Shown here piece by piece: positions 1 through 7,290 of a DNA stretch of 18,506 nucleotides. The position numbers and the translations under genes were made by a program. The notes beneath the pieces are model-generated. The model made no database searches, was not told where the DNA came from, and saw only the letters and a list, made by a program, of their open reading frames with translations. Positions within the stretch are counted from its first letter, which is position 1; each line of letters starts with the position of its first letter. This DNA comes from an uncultured Flavobacteriales bacterium (GTDB lineage: Bacteria > Bacteroidota > Bacteroidia > Flavobacteriales_D > Crocinitomicaceae). The stretch spans positions 1 through 18,506 of the forward strand of contig CAJQOB010000028.1 in assembly GCA_905479845.1 (NCBI GenBank). Reading direction: 5' to 3'.

Positions 1-1324
1 CTCTCGAAACAGCGAAGAGAAACAAATTGTGGTTCGCTTGTTTAGCATTCATCAACAATTCCCTTTCCTCTGGCACTAATAACCCCTCTGCATTCGCGCG
101 AACTTTGTACAACAACTTGAGTTGATCAACAAGACTAGCCAGCTCATCATCTGAGTTATTGATTCCTTGCAACAGCTCATAAGCAACACTACTAAGTCCA
201 GAAATCCCGGATAGATGAGCCTCCGTTATCCTCCAAGTGGTATTCTCAGAGGTGAGTTTCAATGAACGGATCCATTTTGCAATCTCAAGGGCGTAAGCTT
301 CATCGTCTTTAATTCTCTCCTGAATGAGCTCATTTGATACTCCATAAGTACCGCCTCGTGGATCCATTGTTGGGTCAAAATTGGTATATCTCGGTGTGAG
401 GACCCAATCTTCAATCTTGTTCACTTCCCGAATGAGTAAATAATCTAGTAAGGGGTTTTGGGGATCAAGCTTTTGCACTGTCTTCAAAGTTGACAGACCT
501 CTGCCTCTATTCCTAACGGCATAAACGACATGAACATTTGCTCTTTCGACATCCGTCTTTGCAAACGCCAGTACCTCATCAATTGGAACGCCACTTTTCA
601 TATTCGTCAAGACGCCAAATCGCTTTCCAGGAGCATTCACAAACACCTGTGCTAAATGGAAGTTTCGCTTAGCCGACTTTTCATCCATAACTGTATTGAA
701 GTACAACGCCCAATAATCAATGGCATCCGTTGGAGCACTTGAAAATGATTTTTTAAAAATGCTGCTTACCTTCTCCTGATCGTTGTTGTAAAAGGCCAAT
801 CTCAAAGCCAAAAAATTGAAACGTTTCTTAATGTCAGCTGACTTTACTTTTTTACTCTTTTTGAGTGCATCAAGCATTTTTTTCATTCTTTCAAACTCGG
901 AATTATCGTCTTCTTCCCAATCAGAATAAGAACTATTCAAACTTGAACAGCTCTTCGCGAATGCAATGTAACTCAGTGCTTCTAAATCATTTTTAATCAA
1001 GTACTGAACCATTCCATTAGACGATTGTCTGTTTCCGAGTTCATCTTCGCCCAATTCATAAATCGCTTCGTAAATGGATTTCTCATCCACCTCAGAATTG
1101 CAATGCTCTTTCCATAAAGCGATATTTGGATCGTTCTCAAAAGTAGATTGAAAACTGTATCCGTAATTCCACGAAGTGTAATAGTATGGCGACATTCCAC
1201 CATCGTCAAACAGAGTTGGACTCATCAGTGAGAAACGAACATCTTCTCCGAATGGATACCATCCACAAGCGAAAGAAGTGCTGCTAATCAGACAGGCGAG
1301 AAGAATACGAATTAAGCTTTTCAT
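1..1324 (-). CDS. Secreted protein of unknown function, N-terminal 441 residues (3' end outside window)
   Basis: The minus frame from the ATG at 1324 stays open to the left edge, giving at least 441 codons, so only the C-terminus is missing. The protein starts MKSLIRILLACLISSTSFAC, a signal peptide with a likely cleavage site just before or at the Cys of FACGWYPFGED. The Cys could be lipidated, but the box (S-F-A-C) is imperfect. The rest is soluble and helix-rich, with many Leu/Ala/Glu/Lys segments such as ALEIAKWIRSL and ELASLVDQLKLLYKV, which suggests a helical-repeat (TPR-like) architecture; that is inference. The start lies inside the last codons of the upstream lipoprotein gene (41-bp overlap, 1284-1324), so the two are probably co-translated. 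I recall similar CGWYPFGED-type proteins in other Bacteroidetes as uncharacterised. No catalytic motif recognised. Confidence 0.85.
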   Translation of the reverse strand, partial: MKSLIRILLACLISSTSFACGWYPFGEDVRFSLMSPTLFDDGGMSPYYYTSWNYGYSFQSTFENDPNIALWKEHCNSEVDEKSIYEAIYELGEDELGNRQSSNGMVQYLIKNDLEALSYIAFAKSCSSLNSSYSDWEEDDNSEFERMKKMLDALKKSKKVKSADIKKRFNFLALRLAFYNNDQEKVSSIFKKSFSSAPTDAIDYWALYFNTVMDEKSAKRNFHLAQVFVNAPGKRFGVLTNMKSGVPIDEVLAFAKTDVERANVHVVYAVRNRGRGLSTLKTVQKLDPQNPLLDYLLIREVNKIEDWVLTPRYTNFDPTMDPRGGTYGVSNELIQERIKDDEAYALEIAKWIRSLKLTSENTTWRITEAHLSGISGLSSVAYELLQGINNSDDELASLVDQLKLLYKVRANAEGLLVPEERELLMNAKQANHNLFLFAVSR

Positions 1325-2315
1325 AGCTGTAAAATTTTAGTTCTTGACTAGTTAAGTGAAAATACGAAAACACGGCGTCATTTTTTAGTGCACCTGATTT
1401 CTTGACGAGATCAATGGCTTTGGATAAATCCTTTTCTTGTACGCGCTCCATTTTGATACGATCTCCCTTTCGGACATAAATTGTTGAAATAACTGTATCA
1501 GTTTTCATGCTGTACCACAAACCTCGATCATGTATCATGAGCTCAGAATACTGCTCGATAGGTCCATGAATAACACCTTTGAAACGATCGCGATCATAAC
1601 ACTGCATCCAAGAATACACTGGAAGTGCAACATCCAAGGGAACAGGATAATTGATTTCAGTGTCAAGGTACTTTGACATTTCATCAATATCGAGGATTGA
1701 ATTCTTACGCGGATTTTTTATTGGATTCAGCAAATTGTAGCACATCAAAGTTGCGCGGTCCACTGGTGGGACACCCATTTTCTCGTGAAATTTATACGGG
1801 TACAAACGAAGTGTACAACTTACCTTCTTCCCCGTTAACTTTTTCACCTTCCTTAAAAAATAGAAGTAGTTCCCCTTTGACTTCTCTGACCAATCACAAT
1901 CAATCTGAATTTCAGGGAAAGGAATGGTATTGTCCTCAGACAGCTTCTCATCCAAAAACTTGATCGTAAGTCGCACAAGATTGTTTGCCAATTCGTCCAA
2001 CTCTTCTCGTGATGACTGAATAAACACCTTATTCAGAACAAAGACACAGGGAATTAACTCTCGGTTTTTCAAGGTCCCAGATTCTAGATTTAATGATGAC
2101 TTCGCAATTGGTTTGTTCTCGCCATCCACTCTATCCACTTCAAAAATCTTTACGTAGAGCTTCTCGATCTTTAATGAATCTAATGCTTCAACATTGTCTG
2201 CTGTCAGATTGTAAGTATCGTTCTCCCAAAAATAAATTCCACGCTCAATGTTTACAGAAGAATCTGAACAGGATGCAACAGTGAACATGATGGCAAGAAT
2301 GATGAAAATACGCAT
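1284..2315 (-). CDS. Lipoprotein of unknown function, possibly a TIM-barrel glycosidase-like fold
   Basis: 343 residues. A lipoprotein signal ends in the lipobox V-A-S-C (Cys16), so the protein should be exported and anchored to a membrane. After it comes a domain with alternating strand and helix features: GIYFWEND near the N-terminus, EIQIDCDWSEKSKGNYFYFL near residue 137, CTLRLYPYKF, ATLMCYNLLNP and VALPVYSWMQCY. An acidic DCDW turn followed by later Met-Cys-Tyr and Pro-Val-Tyr-Ser-Trp strands is reminiscent of GH18-like or DUF3142-like barrels. This is a resemblance only; no catalytic pair is certain. Its last codons overlap the start of the following minus-strand gene by 41 bp, which implies an operon and a shared role at the cell surface. 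Confidence 0.85.
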   Translation of the reverse strand: MRIFIILAIMFTVASCSDSSVNIERGIYFWENDTYNLTADNVEALDSLKIEKLYVKIFEVDRVDGENKPIAKSSLNLESGTLKNRELIPCVFVLNKVFIQSSREELDELANNLVRLTIKFLDEKLSEDNTIPFPEIQIDCDWSEKSKGNYFYFLRKVKKLTGKKVSCTLRLYPYKFHEKMGVPPVDRATLMCYNLLNPIKNPRKNSILDIDEMSKYLDTEINYPVPLDVALPVYSWMQCYDRDRFKGVIHGPIEQYSELMIHDRGLWYSMKTDTVISTIYVRKGDRIKMERVQEKDLSKAIDLVKKSGALKNDAVFSYFHLTSQELKFYSYEKLNSYSSRLSD

Positions 2316-2428
2316 ATCGCTTTCTATAAATCTAAAGTAAGGATTTCGTTCATTCTTGAAGGTGCATTTTTATTAAACGTAACCATTTCTCGAGGATTCG
2401 TTATGTTCCCAAAACCAAGCTATTTATA

Positions 2429-3331
2429 ATGAAAAGAAGTCAACTATTTGTAATCCTTTTGACAGGATTAATCCTTGCAAGTTTCTCAACCAGTAAAAAG
2501 ACAGGCATCAAGCTTGCTAAGAAAACACTGGAAGGTTTTTGCGAGTTCATTCCAAGTGGGAACAGTGTAGTTGAAGGTGACACTACTTCGGTGCAGTCAT
2601 TTTACATGTCTTCATCAGAAATCACCAACTTTCAGTATCAAGAATTTTTAGATGACCTTTTGCGAAAGGGGGAATTGGAGAAATACAACATCGCCAAAGT
2701 TGATTCTACTGGTTGGACTCGCGATAATAATCTCATCTACTTGGAACCCATGCAAAACTATTATCACAAACATCCTGCTTACGACAACTACCCTGTTGTT
2801 AATGTTTCCAAGGCCGGTGCGGAATTATTTTGTGATTGGTTAACTCAGAAATACGATAGTCTTTCAAATGGTGAGATGAAATTAAAATTCAGACTTCCAC
2901 TCCGTTCAGAATGGATTCGAGCAGCAAGCGGTAATTTACTAGGAGCGACGTACAGCTGGGGTGGACCATATCTGAGAAATGACAAAGGGTGTATGTTAGC
3001 GAATTTCCTTAGGATGGGGAGCGAGAACATCAGTCGAAACCCTGAAACGGGAGAAATGGAAGTAATTAGAACCAGTTATTCATCTTCTTTTGATCACACC
3101 GACATTACCGCACCAACAAAATCGTACCTCCCAAATGATTATGGATTGTATAACATGAATGGGAACGTTTCTGAAATGATCGCTGATGGTGATTTCGCTG
3201 TAGGTGGCGATTGGTACTCACCTGGTTTTGACATCAGAAATCAAAGCATAAAAGAATTTAAGAGACCAGAACCAACTGTAGGTTTCCGAGTGGTCACAAC
3301 GTTTTTGGGGAGAGAGATCGAGCGTAGATAG
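2429..3331 (+). CDS. Secreted SUMF1/FGE-sulfatase-domain protein (GldJ/GldK-like family)
   Basis: 300 residues. An N-terminal hydrophobic signal (LFVILLTGLILASFSTS) is followed by a formylglycine-generating-enzyme-like (SUMF1) fold. Family hallmarks appear in order: SSSEITNFQYQEFL, YPVVNVSKAGAELFCDWLT, KFRLPLRSEWIRAASG, TYSWGGPYLRNDKG, DYGLYNMNGNVSEMI, VGGDWYSPGFD and GFRVV. The C-terminal Cys pair used by true formylglycine-generating enzymes is not seen, so enzymatic activity is unlikely. In Bacteroidetes such domains occur in GldJ and GldK of gliding and type IX secretion, but those are longer and sit with other gld genes; this is a stand-alone paralogue of unknown role. There is no clear lipobox Cys. 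The start codon follows an AT-rich stretch with no Shine-Dalgarno sequence. Confidence 0.85.
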   Translation: MKRSQLFVILLTGLILASFSTSKKTGIKLAKKTLEGFCEFIPSGNSVVEGDTTSVQSFYMSSSEITNFQYQEFLDDLLRKGELEKYNIAKVDSTGWTRDNNLIYLEPMQNYYHKHPAYDNYPVVNVSKAGAELFCDWLTQKYDSLSNGEMKLKFRLPLRSEWIRAASGNLLGATYSWGGPYLRNDKGCMLANFLRMGSENISRNPETGEMEVIRTSYSSSFDHTDITAPTKSYLPNDYGLYNMNGNVSEMIADGDFAVGGDWYSPGFDIRNQSIKEFKRPEPTVGFRVVTTFLGREIERR

Positions 3332-3398
3332 AGAAAAGAGCTTTGCAGAACTCAAAATATGAGACAAATTCGACGCTTGACAAAATTTTGACACCGCA

Positions 3399-3534
3399 AT
3401 AACCCATTGGTTATGAGGATTCGGAATTTTAGAAGAGAAAGAAGTTATCCGTAGTTTGAGTTGGTTCGAAAATAGAACGAGTATTTGCAAGGCCTGTAGC
3501 AAGATCCTTTCGGGTTGAAAAACCTGGTTTCAGG
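3399..3534 (+). other. Hairpin-rich 3' region, possible structured RNA
   Basis: No credible gene lies between 3331 and 3585. The plus strand holds a string of short perfect hairpins: ATAACC/GGTTAT (3399-3414), GTTC/GAAC (3464-3478), GGTT-GAAA-AACC with a GNRA-type loop (3513-3524), and the alternative CCTG-GTTT-CAGG (3523-3534), leading directly into a strong terminator. It may be the 3' untranslated region of the SUMF1-like gene or a separate small RNA. I found no convincing promoter inside it, so this is inference. Confidence 0.3.
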
Positions 3535-3567
3535 GGGCAATTTTGATTCGTCAAGATTGCCCTTTTT
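3535..3567 (+). terminator. Rho-independent terminator with UUCG loop
   Basis: A 12-bp stem GGGCAATTTTGA (3535-3546) pairs with TCAAGATTGCCC (3551-3562) with one G-U pair. The loop is TTCG, an especially stable tetraloop, and five T residues follow (3563-3567). It ends the plus-strand transcript that includes the SUMF1-like gene or the hairpin region before it. On the minus strand no T tract follows, so it is mainly one-directional. Confidence 0.85.
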
Positions 3568-3584
3568 GACGTATGCACAAGCAA

Positions 3585-4196
3585 TTAATTTGTTTCAGAA
3601 ATCACCCTATGCGCTTCAATGAACTGAGTTGGATCAACGTAACCTCTCGTATCTCTGCTGTATCCACCTCCCACAGGGAGACCAACTTCATTACGCAATT
3701 CCAAATGTAAGTGAGCTTTGTAGTTTCCATGTGCATTTCCGATAGTCCCAATTTGATCCCCAACGGACACCCATTGATTTGCCGTTACTAACATTTCATT
3801 ACAATGTGCATACAAGGATTCAACTTGACTGCTATCTGGTAAATAATGTGTGATTCGAATTACATTCCCCCAAGAATCGTTGTGGTCGATTGCGTAGGTA
3901 ACATATCCACTTGCAATGGCATAAATCGGGTCGCCTAAATCAGAATCACCGCCTCCCAAACCGTTCCAATCATCTCCCAGGTGCGCATTCTTACCGAACT
4001 TTTGAGCGTTGAAATACTCTTTAGCATCTGGTTTACCCACGGGATAATCAAATCGGTTAGCACGAAACTCTTGAGGAATAACAAAACTTGAATCTTGCAC
4101 TGAAGAAACTGTTACCGTAAGTTTTTTGTGCTGTTGTTCTTGAGCATTGACACAGCTAAAAAGAACAAAAAGGAGAAAGAAATACAAGGGTCTCAT
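3585..4196 (-). CDS. Secreted M23-family metallopeptidase (LytM/peptidoglycan endopeptidase type)
   Basis: 203 residues. The N-terminal signal MRPLYFFLLFVLFSCVNAQ could be cut after VNA, or the Cys could be lipidated (L-F-S-C); both imply export to the periplasm or surface. The M23 zinc site is complete: His72 and Asp76 in the HLGDD motif, His162-x-His164 in HLHLE, and the catalytic His131 in YAHCNEM. The segment GDPIYAIASGYVTYA is the usual beta-roll entry. The predicted role is cleavage of peptidoglycan peptide cross-links or of a related substrate. It is short, a catalytic domain with a roughly 45-residue linker and no LysM, SH3 or coiled-coil partner. It is transcribed alone, divergent from the MazG-like gene at 4365. 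The 3' end faces the plus terminator at 3535-3567. Confidence 0.9.
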   Translation of the reverse strand: MRPLYFFLLFVLFSCVNAQEQQHKKLTVTVSSVQDSSFVIPQEFRANRFDYPVGKPDAKEYFNAQKFGKNAHLGDDWNGLGGGDSDLGDPIYAIASGYVTYAIDHNDSWGNVIRITHYLPDSSQVESLYAHCNEMLVTANQWVSVGDQIGTIGNAHGNYKAHLHLELRNEVGLPVGGGYSRDTRGYVDPTQFIEAHRVISETN

Positions 4197-4228
4197 GCTG
4201 AGAGAATGCTCTCTGTGGAAAAAGTAAC

Positions 4229-4242
4229 GGAATAATTATTCC
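4229..4242. promoter_or_regulatory. Perfect 14-bp palindrome in divergent promoter region
   Basis: GGAATAATTATTCC is fully self-complementary and lies 33 bp upstream of the M23 peptidase start and about 120 bp upstream of the MazG-like gene. Its position fits an operator for a dimeric regulator acting on the minus-strand gene. No T tract follows and the sequence is AT-rich, so chance is possible. Confidence 0.25.
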
Positions 4243-4310
4243 CTCGATAGTCTTTAGTGTTCTTCCAGAAAAATGAGAGTATTTATTGTTGATAAAGAAT
4301 GAAATGTTAT

Positions 4311-4343
4311 TGTCACAATCTTCCCAAATTCCTACTATTTTTG
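4311..4343 (+). promoter_or_regulatory. Bacteroidetes-type promoter for the MazG-like/NUDIX pair
   Basis: TTG at 4311-4313 and a perfect TAnnTTTG box (TATTTTTG, 4336-4343) are separated by 22 bp, within the spacing known for the Bacteroidetes primary sigma factor. Transcription would begin near 4350, giving a short leader before the ATG at 4365 and excluding the upstream in-frame ATG at 4299 as the start. Confidence 0.55.
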
Positions 4344-4364
4344 AAACCGTTAAAACAACATCAG

Positions 4365-4757
4365 ATGACACTTAAAGACACGATTTCAGCAGTAGAAAAA
4401 TTCCACGATTCTTTTGGGATTTCTAACAATTACGAGCCAACAACAGAAATTTCAGTTGGAGACATGGAACTCCGTCACCGATTGATGCAAGAGGAGAATG
4501 ACGAATATTTGGAAGCTGCAAAGAACGGTGATTTAATTGAAGTTGCTGATGCACTTGGAGATCAATTATACATCTTGTGCGGAACAATTCTTAAGCACGG
4601 AATGCAACACAAAATCGCGGAAGTTTTCGAAGAAATTCAACGCTCAAACATGAGTAAATTGGACAACGATGGAAACGCGATTTACCGTGAGGATGGAAAA
4701 ATCCTAAAGTCTGATTTATACTTCAAGCCAGACATCGCTTCAATTTTAGCGAAGTGA
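4365..4757 (+). CDS. MazG/HisE-like nucleoside triphosphate pyrophosphohydrolase family protein
   Basis: 130 residues from the ATG at 4365 (MTLKDTISAVEKFHDSFG). The same frame extends to an ATG at 4299, but the added 22 residues are not family-like and lie upstream of a good promoter. The all-alpha fold with the metal-binding motif is visible: an E-E-N-D-E cluster in LMQEENDEYLEAAKNGD, and D-A-L-G-D in VADALGDQLYILCGTILKHG. The C-terminal block EEIQRSNMSKLDNDGNAIYR is typical of a Bacteroidetes subgroup often annotated phosphoribosyl-ATP pyrophosphohydrolase-like. It is not histidine biosynthetic HisE by context. Likely role: hydrolysis of non-canonical or excess nucleotides to the monophosphate and pyrophosphate in the cytoplasm. 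Its TGA overlaps the GTG start of the NUDIX gene by 4 bp, so the two are translationally coupled. Confidence 0.85.
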   Translation: MTLKDTISAVEKFHDSFGISNNYEPTTEISVGDMELRHRLMQEENDEYLEAAKNGDLIEVADALGDQLYILCGTILKHGMQHKIAEVFEEIQRSNMSKLDNDGNAIYREDGKILKSDLYFKPDIASILAK

Positions 4758-5191
4758 GCACGGAAAAACGCTTCAACCTTCGCGTCTATGGAATTGTAAA
4801 GAATTCTGAAGGTGAAATCTTGATTTCGGATGAATGCAGAAATGGTCATTCATTTACGAAATTTCCAGGAGGAGGACTTGAAGCTGGTGAAGGTTTAACT
4901 GAATGCCTCAAGCGAGAACTCAAAGAAGAGTTAGACATTAATGCAACAATCGGTGAGCTATTTTACGTCAATGATTTCTATCAAGAATCTGCCTTTCGAA
5001 AAAGTGATCAGTTGATTAGTTTTTACTTTGGAGTGAGTGATTATTCGAGTGTTATATCAACGACAAATCATACCGTTCCTGTTACAGAAGAGGGGGAGAA
5101 CTTTCGTTGGGTTTCAATAGATGAGCTAAGTACTGAAATGATGACTTTTCGGATTGATAAGGTTGTTGTGGAGAAGCTGAAATCACTATAA
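4754..5191 (+). CDS. NUDIX hydrolase
   Basis: 145 residues. The Nudix box is nearly complete: GGLEAGEGLTECLKRELKEE matches G-x5-E-x7-R-E-U-x-E-E, with Asp in place of the following Gly (ELDI). The start is GTG at 4754, overlapping the preceding stop (GTGA), which marks translational coupling with the MazG-like enzyme. NUDIX enzymes hydrolyse nucleoside diphosphates linked to another group, such as oxidised dNTPs, sugar nucleotides or dinucleotides; the substrate here cannot be told. The pairing with a pyrophosphohydrolase suggests nucleotide clean-up. The stop codon at 5189-5191 overlaps the end of the convergent PqqB-like gene by 6 bp (5186-5191), with no terminator between them. Confidence 0.9.
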   Translation: MSTEKRFNLRVYGIVKNSEGEILISDECRNGHSFTKFPGGGLEAGEGLTECLKRELKEELDINATIGELFYVNDFYQESAFRKSDQLISFYFGVSDYSSVISTTNHTVPVTEEGENFRWVSIDELSTEMMTFRIDKVVVEKLKSL

Positions 5192-6160
5192 CTCAAAAAC
5201 CTGGTTTCTTCTTCCGATTCGAAAACCATTTTCCAATACCTGATTTGCCTCTGCACTATCGGGATTTAGCACTGGATTTGTATGGTTGAAATGAATGAAT
5301 ACAATCTTTTCCTTGTCTTCTTTGCTCATTTTTTTGAAGGTCTCAAAACTTTCAACAATGAAAGGATACGGGATCTGAGAAATATCGCGATTGTTAATTT
5401 CTTCCCCACTGAAAAAAGTAGCATCCAAAAAGGCGTAATCAACATTTTTGATCTCCTCGACAATATCCTTGTCCCATTTATGCCATTTATCAATATCGGG
5501 AATGAACATCGCAGTTTTGCGTGGACCTTTTATCATATAACCGACCGTTTCCGAAAACTCATCGCGATGTGGAACTAAAAACGGTGTAACTTCCAATTCT
5601 TCCGATAATTGGATTACTTCTTCATCCTCCATTTCTTCCAGACGAATATTCCCACGAGAAACAAGTTGACTCCATGGTCCACTATTTGTCAAAAAGGTCT
5701 TCATCCGAGGCATGGCGAATACAGGAACGCTATCAGCATCGGTAGCTTCCTTCCCTAAATACATTAATCCAGTATAATGTCCAATGTGCGCGTGCGTGAG
5801 AAATATCCCATCAACAAACTCATTATTGCTCTTCGTTTCAAAAGAAGTGAGTGACTTCATTTGCTCCACAATATCTGGAGTGGCGTCGAATAAATAGGTT
5901 TTATTCGTTGAAACATCAATCAAACCAAGGGAAGCCACCATTCCGTGAAGTTCTGGACGCCCAAATACATCTTTGCAACAATCTTTCGTGCATGCAATTT
6001 GAGGATACCCTGCGTCTTGAGTTGTTCCAAGAATCACAAGTGACGTACTGGAGATTTCTACGTTTTCCTCCTTCGAATTTGTGTTGGAATTGACAGATTC
6101 AATACTTTCAGAACACGACAGAGCCGTTAATGAAACGATAAGGAGGTAGATCCACTTCAT
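5186..6160 (-). CDS. PqqB-like metallo-beta-lactamase-fold hydrolase, lipoprotein
   Basis: 324 residues. A lipoprotein signal ends at L-S-C16, then the domain begins LVILGTTQDAGYPQIACTKDCC. The Cys57, Cys61, Cys62 cluster sits where PqqB proteins have a Cys-rich zinc site. The metal motif HxHxDH is altered to H123-A-H125-I-G-H128 in LTHAHIGHYTGL; PqqB-type proteins also deviate here. Further family blocks are MPRMKTFLTNSGPWSQL, VTPFLVPHRDEFSETVGY, MFIPDIDKW, YAFLDATFF and FIHFNHTNP. No other pqq genes are present, so a role in PQQ synthesis is unlikely and the reaction is unknown. It is the last gene of the minus-strand run, starting one base after the stop of the MazG-like gene, and its 3' end overlaps the NUDIX stop. 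Confidence 0.85.
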   Translation of the reverse strand: MKWIYLLIVSLTALSCSESIESVNSNTNSKEENVEISSTSLVILGTTQDAGYPQIACTKDCCKDVFGRPELHGMVASLGLIDVSTNKTYLFDATPDIVEQMKSLTSFETKSNNEFVDGIFLTHAHIGHYTGLMYLGKEATDADSVPVFAMPRMKTFLTNSGPWSQLVSRGNIRLEEMEDEEVIQLSEELEVTPFLVPHRDEFSETVGYMIKGPRKTAMFIPDIDKWHKWDKDIVEEIKNVDYAFLDATFFSGEEINNRDISQIPYPFIVESFETFKKMSKEDKEKIVFIHFNHTNPVLNPDSAEANQVLENGFRIGRRNQVFEL

Positions 6161-6161
6161 A

Positions 6162-6488
6162 TTAACCTAATTTCGGATTGTCTTTGTGACGCGTTGAATC
6201 CCGCTTCGTTTTCTTATCCAAGTTCTTTCGAAGAGCTTCTTCCAAGTCAATACCCGTTTGATTCGCCAGACAAATCAATACAAACATCACATCAGCCATT
6301 TCATCGCCCAAATCCTTGTTTTTGTCGCTCTCCTTCTCACTCTGTTCTCCATAACGACGCGCCATGATTCTTGCCACCTCACCCACTTCTTCCATAAGCA
6401 TGGCGGTGTTGGTCAATTCATCGAAGTAACGCACTCCAAATTCTTTGATCCAATCATCGACTATTTTTTGAGCTTCTTTGATTTCCAT
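6162..6488 (-). CDS. MazG-like nucleotide pyrophosphohydrolase
   Basis: 108 residues, a single MazG domain. The metal-binding signature is clear: E-E-V-G-E in AMLMEEVGEVARIMARRYGEQ, and D-E-M-A-D in DLGDEMADVMFVLICLANQTGIDL. Single-domain MazG-like proteins hydrolyse (d)NTPs to monophosphate and pyrophosphate and often act as house-cleaning enzymes. Its ATG shares one base with the upstream stop (TAATG at 6488), and the next gene begins one base after its stop, so it is fully embedded in the operon. From memory, the order rsgA-dtd-mazG is common in Flavobacteriia, with aroA often next; here aroA is elsewhere (13272). Confidence 0.9.
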   Translation of the reverse strand: MEIKEAQKIVDDWIKEFGVRYFDELTNTAMLMEEVGEVARIMARRYGEQSEKESDKNKDLGDEMADVMFVLICLANQTGIDLEEALRKNLDKKTKRDSTRHKDNPKLG

Positions 6489-7270
6489 TAGTGTACTCTT
6501 GGTTTGGGACTAGGTTTGAAACGGTACGAAACACCAACGGAGTGAAAGTTCATTTGATGTAATAACCCAAAACCGAATGAGTAATCCAATTGGACATTAC
6601 TTGTCAGGGCATATGTCAATCCAAAATCCGTATTCAATTCCATTACATCCGTATCAAATTCTTCTAGGTTTGGGAATAGATGAAAGGCTTCCGCAAAAAT
6701 TGACAAATTTGAATTCATTTTATGTTCATAGAATACTGAATAGTATGCTTGAAAAGTGGGATCGTTTTGGTCAACCGAACTCAATTTACTTCCAAAATTA
6801 TATCCAATTCGACCGTTTTTTTTTATACTATGGTCAACAGCAACAATGAATCTACCTCCTGCCTCTAAGGTGTGTAACTCTCCACTAGCCGTTGGAATTA
6901 TTCCCTGAAACACCATGGACACATTTGCTCTGTTGCGGCGCAACAAACCAAACTTCAGTCCCATTTCAAAATTGTCCATTGAGGCTTTTAATCTACTCTT
7001 AAAGATGCCACGACGAAAATTTATCCCATTCTGAATACGCAATTCGATAAAATCTGAAAGACCAATCCTAAATTGTGCCGTTGGCGCTTGGAGGAAACTA
7101 ACGGTCGGGTGACCATCTGCAGCATTGTTCAATTGCAGTCCAGCCTCAATTTGAAAAACTCCTTTACGAACGGTTTGTGCGCTCATGCTATAAGCGGGGC
7201 GGTCTGTATTCATTTGCTGTCCATAAGAACTAAAACAAAGCAGTGTGAATATCGATAGTAGTATTTTCAT
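6488..7270 (-). CDS. Predicted outer-membrane beta-barrel protein (Phenol_MetA_deg / transporter family)
   Basis: 260 residues. A signal peptide MKILLSIFTLLCFSSYGQQ is followed by NTDRPAYSMSAQTVRKGVFQIEAG, the hallmark opening of the family named for the meta-pathway of phenol degradation. The remainder is a series of amphipathic strands (FRIGLSDFIELRIQNGINF, NFEMGLKFGLL, GRIGYNFGSKL, LNTDFGLTYALTSNVQLDYSF), ending in VGVSYRFKPSP as expected for an outer-membrane barrel. The family is broad and the cargo is unknown; no phenol-degradation genes are near. It sits between dtd and the MazG-like gene with a one-base overlap to the latter, an insertion into an otherwise housekeeping operon. Confidence 0.8.
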   Translation of the reverse strand: MKILLSIFTLLCFSSYGQQMNTDRPAYSMSAQTVRKGVFQIEAGLQLNNAADGHPTVSFLQAPTAQFRIGLSDFIELRIQNGINFRRGIFKSRLKASMDNFEMGLKFGLLRRNRANVSMVFQGIIPTASGELHTLEAGGRFIVAVDHSIKKNGRIGYNFGSKLSSVDQNDPTFQAYYSVFYEHKMNSNLSIFAEAFHLFPNLEEFDTDVMELNTDFGLTYALTSNVQLDYSFGFGLLHQMNFHSVGVSYRFKPSPKPRVH

Positions 7271-7290
7271 TTGATAATAGTTTCGTTTAA

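Noticed and set aside
997..1209. 70-codon minus-strand frame
   Set aside because: It lies in a different frame inside the longer open frame that runs from 1324 off the left edge.
3218..3502. 94-codon minus-strand frame overlapping the end of the SUMF1-like gene
   Set aside because: Mostly antisense to a well-supported gene, no domain; its free part is the hairpin-rich region.
4299..4364. Upstream in-frame ATG adding 22 residues to the MazG-like protein
   Set aside because: The extension is not family-like and a perfect TAnnTTTG box at 4336-4343 lies inside it; the ATG at 4365 fits better.
5195..5208. 14-base sequence AAAAACCTGGTTTC also present at 3518-3531
   Set aside because: It contains the near-palindrome AAACCTGGTTT, but one copy is inside PqqB-like coding sequence and the other in a hairpin; two copies are too few to call a repeat family.
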